From NCBI GenBank assembly GCA_965199765.1, contig CBDATC010000001.1, positions 434,001 through 498,000 on the forward strand: a DNA stretch of 64,000 nt, written 5' to 3'. The notes below the pieces were generated by a model. The model was not told where the DNA came from. It made no database searches and worked only from the letters and a program-made list of their open reading frames with translations. Position 1 is the stretch's first letter, and every line of letters starts with the position of its first letter. Both the position numbers and the translations under genes were made by a program. Of this stretch, positions 62,694 to 64,000 are shown in pieces. The stretch comes from JAPOXR01 sp965199765. GTDB taxonomy: Bacteria; Pseudomonadota; Alphaproteobacteria; Rhodobacterales; Rhodobacteraceae.

Positions 62694-63599
62694 CTAATTT
62701 TGGCTTGTTCGCACCAAATCCTTATAAAGACTGCGGATTCGGCGCAGAACGGGACCAGCCTTGCCGCCCCCGATGACTTTTCCGTCGATCTCGAAGACCG
62801 GTGTCTGCGCTCCGAAGGTGCCGGTAAGAAATGCCTCATCAGCCCCATAGGTATCCACCAGCGAATAGTTTCTCTCTTTCACAGGAATGGCATGTTTATG
62901 ACAGAGACCAATGACCTTTTGCCGGGTGATGCCATTCATGCAGTAATCTCCGCTGGATGTCCAAACCTCGCCCTTGCGGACGATGAAGAAGTTACAAGCG
63001 TTCGTTGTGTTGACGAAACCCAGAGGGTCTAGCATCAATGCCTCATCAGCGCCTGCAGCTATCGCGTGGTTCAATGCGATGATGCAGTTCAGCTTGGAAT
63101 GAGAATTCAGCTTAGCGTCCTGTGTCAGCGGCAGCCCGCGGTGGTGCGGAACAGTATGCAGACGGATGCCGTGCTCAAGCACATTCGGGTCTGGCTTGGA
63201 ATGCTCGGCGATAATTACGATTGTAGAGCCGTATACACTGAAGTTCGGGTGTTGAAATGGCTTATTCTTGCGTCCTCGCGTTACCATAAGCCGGATATGC
63301 ACATCCGTCTGCATATCGTTGGCGCGCAGCGTCTTCCAAATGGCTTCAGCCAATTCGCTGCGCGAAATTCCGATGTCGAGAGAAATGTAGACCGCTGCCT
63401 CAAAGAGACGATTAAGATGTTCGTTCAGAAATGGAATTTTTCCATCATATAGCCTCAGCCCCTCCCAGACTCCGTCCCCGAGCATAAAACCGGAATCGTA
63501 AACCGACACCTTCGCAGCATCACGATGCACCAAAGCGCCATCGATATAAATCAGGATGTCATCGTTGCGGGCATCGGCTACGGAGTCATGAACAACCAC
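62694..63599 (-). CDS. Class IV (BCAT/D-amino-acid-type) aminotransferase
   Basis: This 301-residue PLP aminotransferase of fold type IV has an N-terminal YIDGALVHRDAAKVSVYDSGFMLGDGVWEG, RLMVTRGRK, the PLP lysine in LNSHSKLNCIIALNHA, and EALMLDPLGFVNTTNACNFFIV. This layout is shared by branched-chain and D-alanine aminotransferases; substrate side is undecided. The start is GTG 63599, as an in-frame TAA lies just upstream. A degenerate copy of its first part lies downstream at 62035-62223. The following solute-binding protein gene is upstream on the same strand. Confidence 0.85.
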   Translation of the reverse strand: MVVHDSVADARNDDILIYIDGALVHRDAAKVSVYDSGFMLGDGVWEGLRLYDGKIPFLNEHLNRLFEAAVYISLDIGISRSELAEAIWKTLRANDMQTDVHIRLMVTRGRKNKPFQHPNFSVYGSTIVIIAEHSKPDPNVLEHGIRLHTVPHHRGLPLTQDAKLNSHSKLNCIIALNHAIAAGADEALMLDPLGFVNTTNACNFFIVRKGEVWTSSGDYCMNGITRQKVIGLCHKHAIPVKERNYSLVDTYGADEAFLTGTFGAQTPVFEIDGKVIGGGKAGPVLRRIRSLYKDLVRTSQN

Positions 63600-63663
63600 T
63601 TTACGGCTCGGCGGTTACATGGCGGAATGCGGCGGCGGCCCGCAAGCCGCCGCCGGAACATGT

Positions 63664-64000
63664 TTATTTTGCAAACAGCAGTTCGCGCTGAATTACCGGC
63701 GAGGCTTTCGGATCCAAACCGAATTCAGCAAGAAACTCTTCATACCATAGTTGGGTGCGGCCAGTTTCGTAATAGTAGAAGATCGTGTGATCAACCCAGT
63801 CGCGGAAAGTCTTGTCCGCCTCGCGCCGCACCGCCATTGAAGAAGGTGATGAGAACGCCGGTGTCGGAATCACAAGCTGCCCGCGGCCAAGCTTCTGACG
63901 CGCAGCCAAAAGCGGTGGATGGAAGAGTGAAACGGCATCGACACGCTGCGACTGAAATGCTGCGATGGTGGCGCCATTATCCGGAAAACGCTGAATATTC
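63664..64000 (-). CDS. Amino-acid ABC transporter solute-binding protein, 5' end outside window
   Basis: The C-terminal 111 codons of a family 3 solute-binding protein run off the right edge. Visible are GATIAAFQSQRVDAVSLFH, the linker GQLVIPTPAFSSPSSMAVRR, and the final FRDWVDHTIFYYYETGRTQLWYEEF, typical of polar amino-acid binders. It lies 64 bases upstream of the aminotransferase on the same strand, so the two may be co-transcribed and share a substrate. Confidence 0.8.
   Translation of the reverse strand, partial: NIQRFPDNGATIAAFQSQRVDAVSLFHPPLLAARQKLGRGQLVIPTPAFSSPSSMAVRREADKTFRDWVDHTIFYYYETGRTQLWYEEFLAEFGLDPKASPVIQRELLFAK

Overview
The window reads as chromosome of an alphaproteobacterium, probably free-living or marine/host-associated. 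The signs are a mdh-sucC-sucD block next to sdhCDAB, a Rhodobacter-type malyl-CoA lyase and mesaconyl-CoA hydratase pair, a HIG1-mmaB-etfB-etfA-hbd string, a kinase-domain-only HPr kinase, and heterotetrameric sarcosine oxidase. Base composition looks moderate (low 50s % GC by eye, not computed). I see no rRNA, tRNA, IS element, integrase or CRISPR array. Long gene-free gaps and three degraded gene remnants suggest a genome with some ongoing decay.

Region 1 (1-21 kb) is core metabolism. It holds sucD (cut by the left edge), sucC, mdh, mcl1, mch and sdhCDAB. A secreted VasI-like/peptidoglycan-binding protein, a cytochrome P450, parC and an SDR follow. Then comes a string of HIG1-like protein, corrinoid adenosyltransferase, ETF beta and alpha, and 3-hydroxyacyl-CoA dehydrogenase. 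Together these cover part of the TCA cycle, C4/C5-CoA chemistry of the ethylmalonyl-CoA type, and acyl-CoA electron transfer.

Region 2 (21-31 kb) holds a reduced nitrogen/carbon PTS regulatory set: HPr, an EIIA-Man-like protein whose phosphorylated His is Asn, and HPr kinase. It continues with an HpcH-type aldolase divergent from iolD-iolE-SDR-amidase, with a perfect 9-1-9 palindrome in the promoter gap, then a rhodanese and glpD.

Region 3 (31.8-64 kb) is an accessory catabolic island. It carries a BisC-like molybdoenzyme, a three-gene aminotransferase/two-subunit ThDP decarboxylase operon, and a Rieske oxygenase operon with two paralogous proteins of unknown family and a DUF1116 (AllG-like) protein. 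Next are CMD-soxBDAG, a VanA-like Rieske oxygenase, a polar amino-acid ABC transporter, mocD-mocE homologues, a class III aminotransferase and a Sel1 protein. A 1071-aa self-sufficient catabolic reductive dehalogenase (B12-type RdhA fused to an FMN/NAD(P)H/2Fe-2S reductase) is transcribed away from an Lrp-type regulator. A Kef antiporter, an intact class IV aminotransferase beside a decayed partial copy, and the end of a solute-binding protein gene close the window.

The island combines O/N-demethylation, methyl-group oxidation, deamination, decarboxylation and possibly reductive dehalogenation. This fits use of methylated or halogenated amine/aromatic compounds, but the substrates are inference. 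The strongest candidates for undescribed biology are the Rieske/paralog pair/DUF1116 operon and the fused reductive dehalogenase with its divergent Lrp-type regulator.
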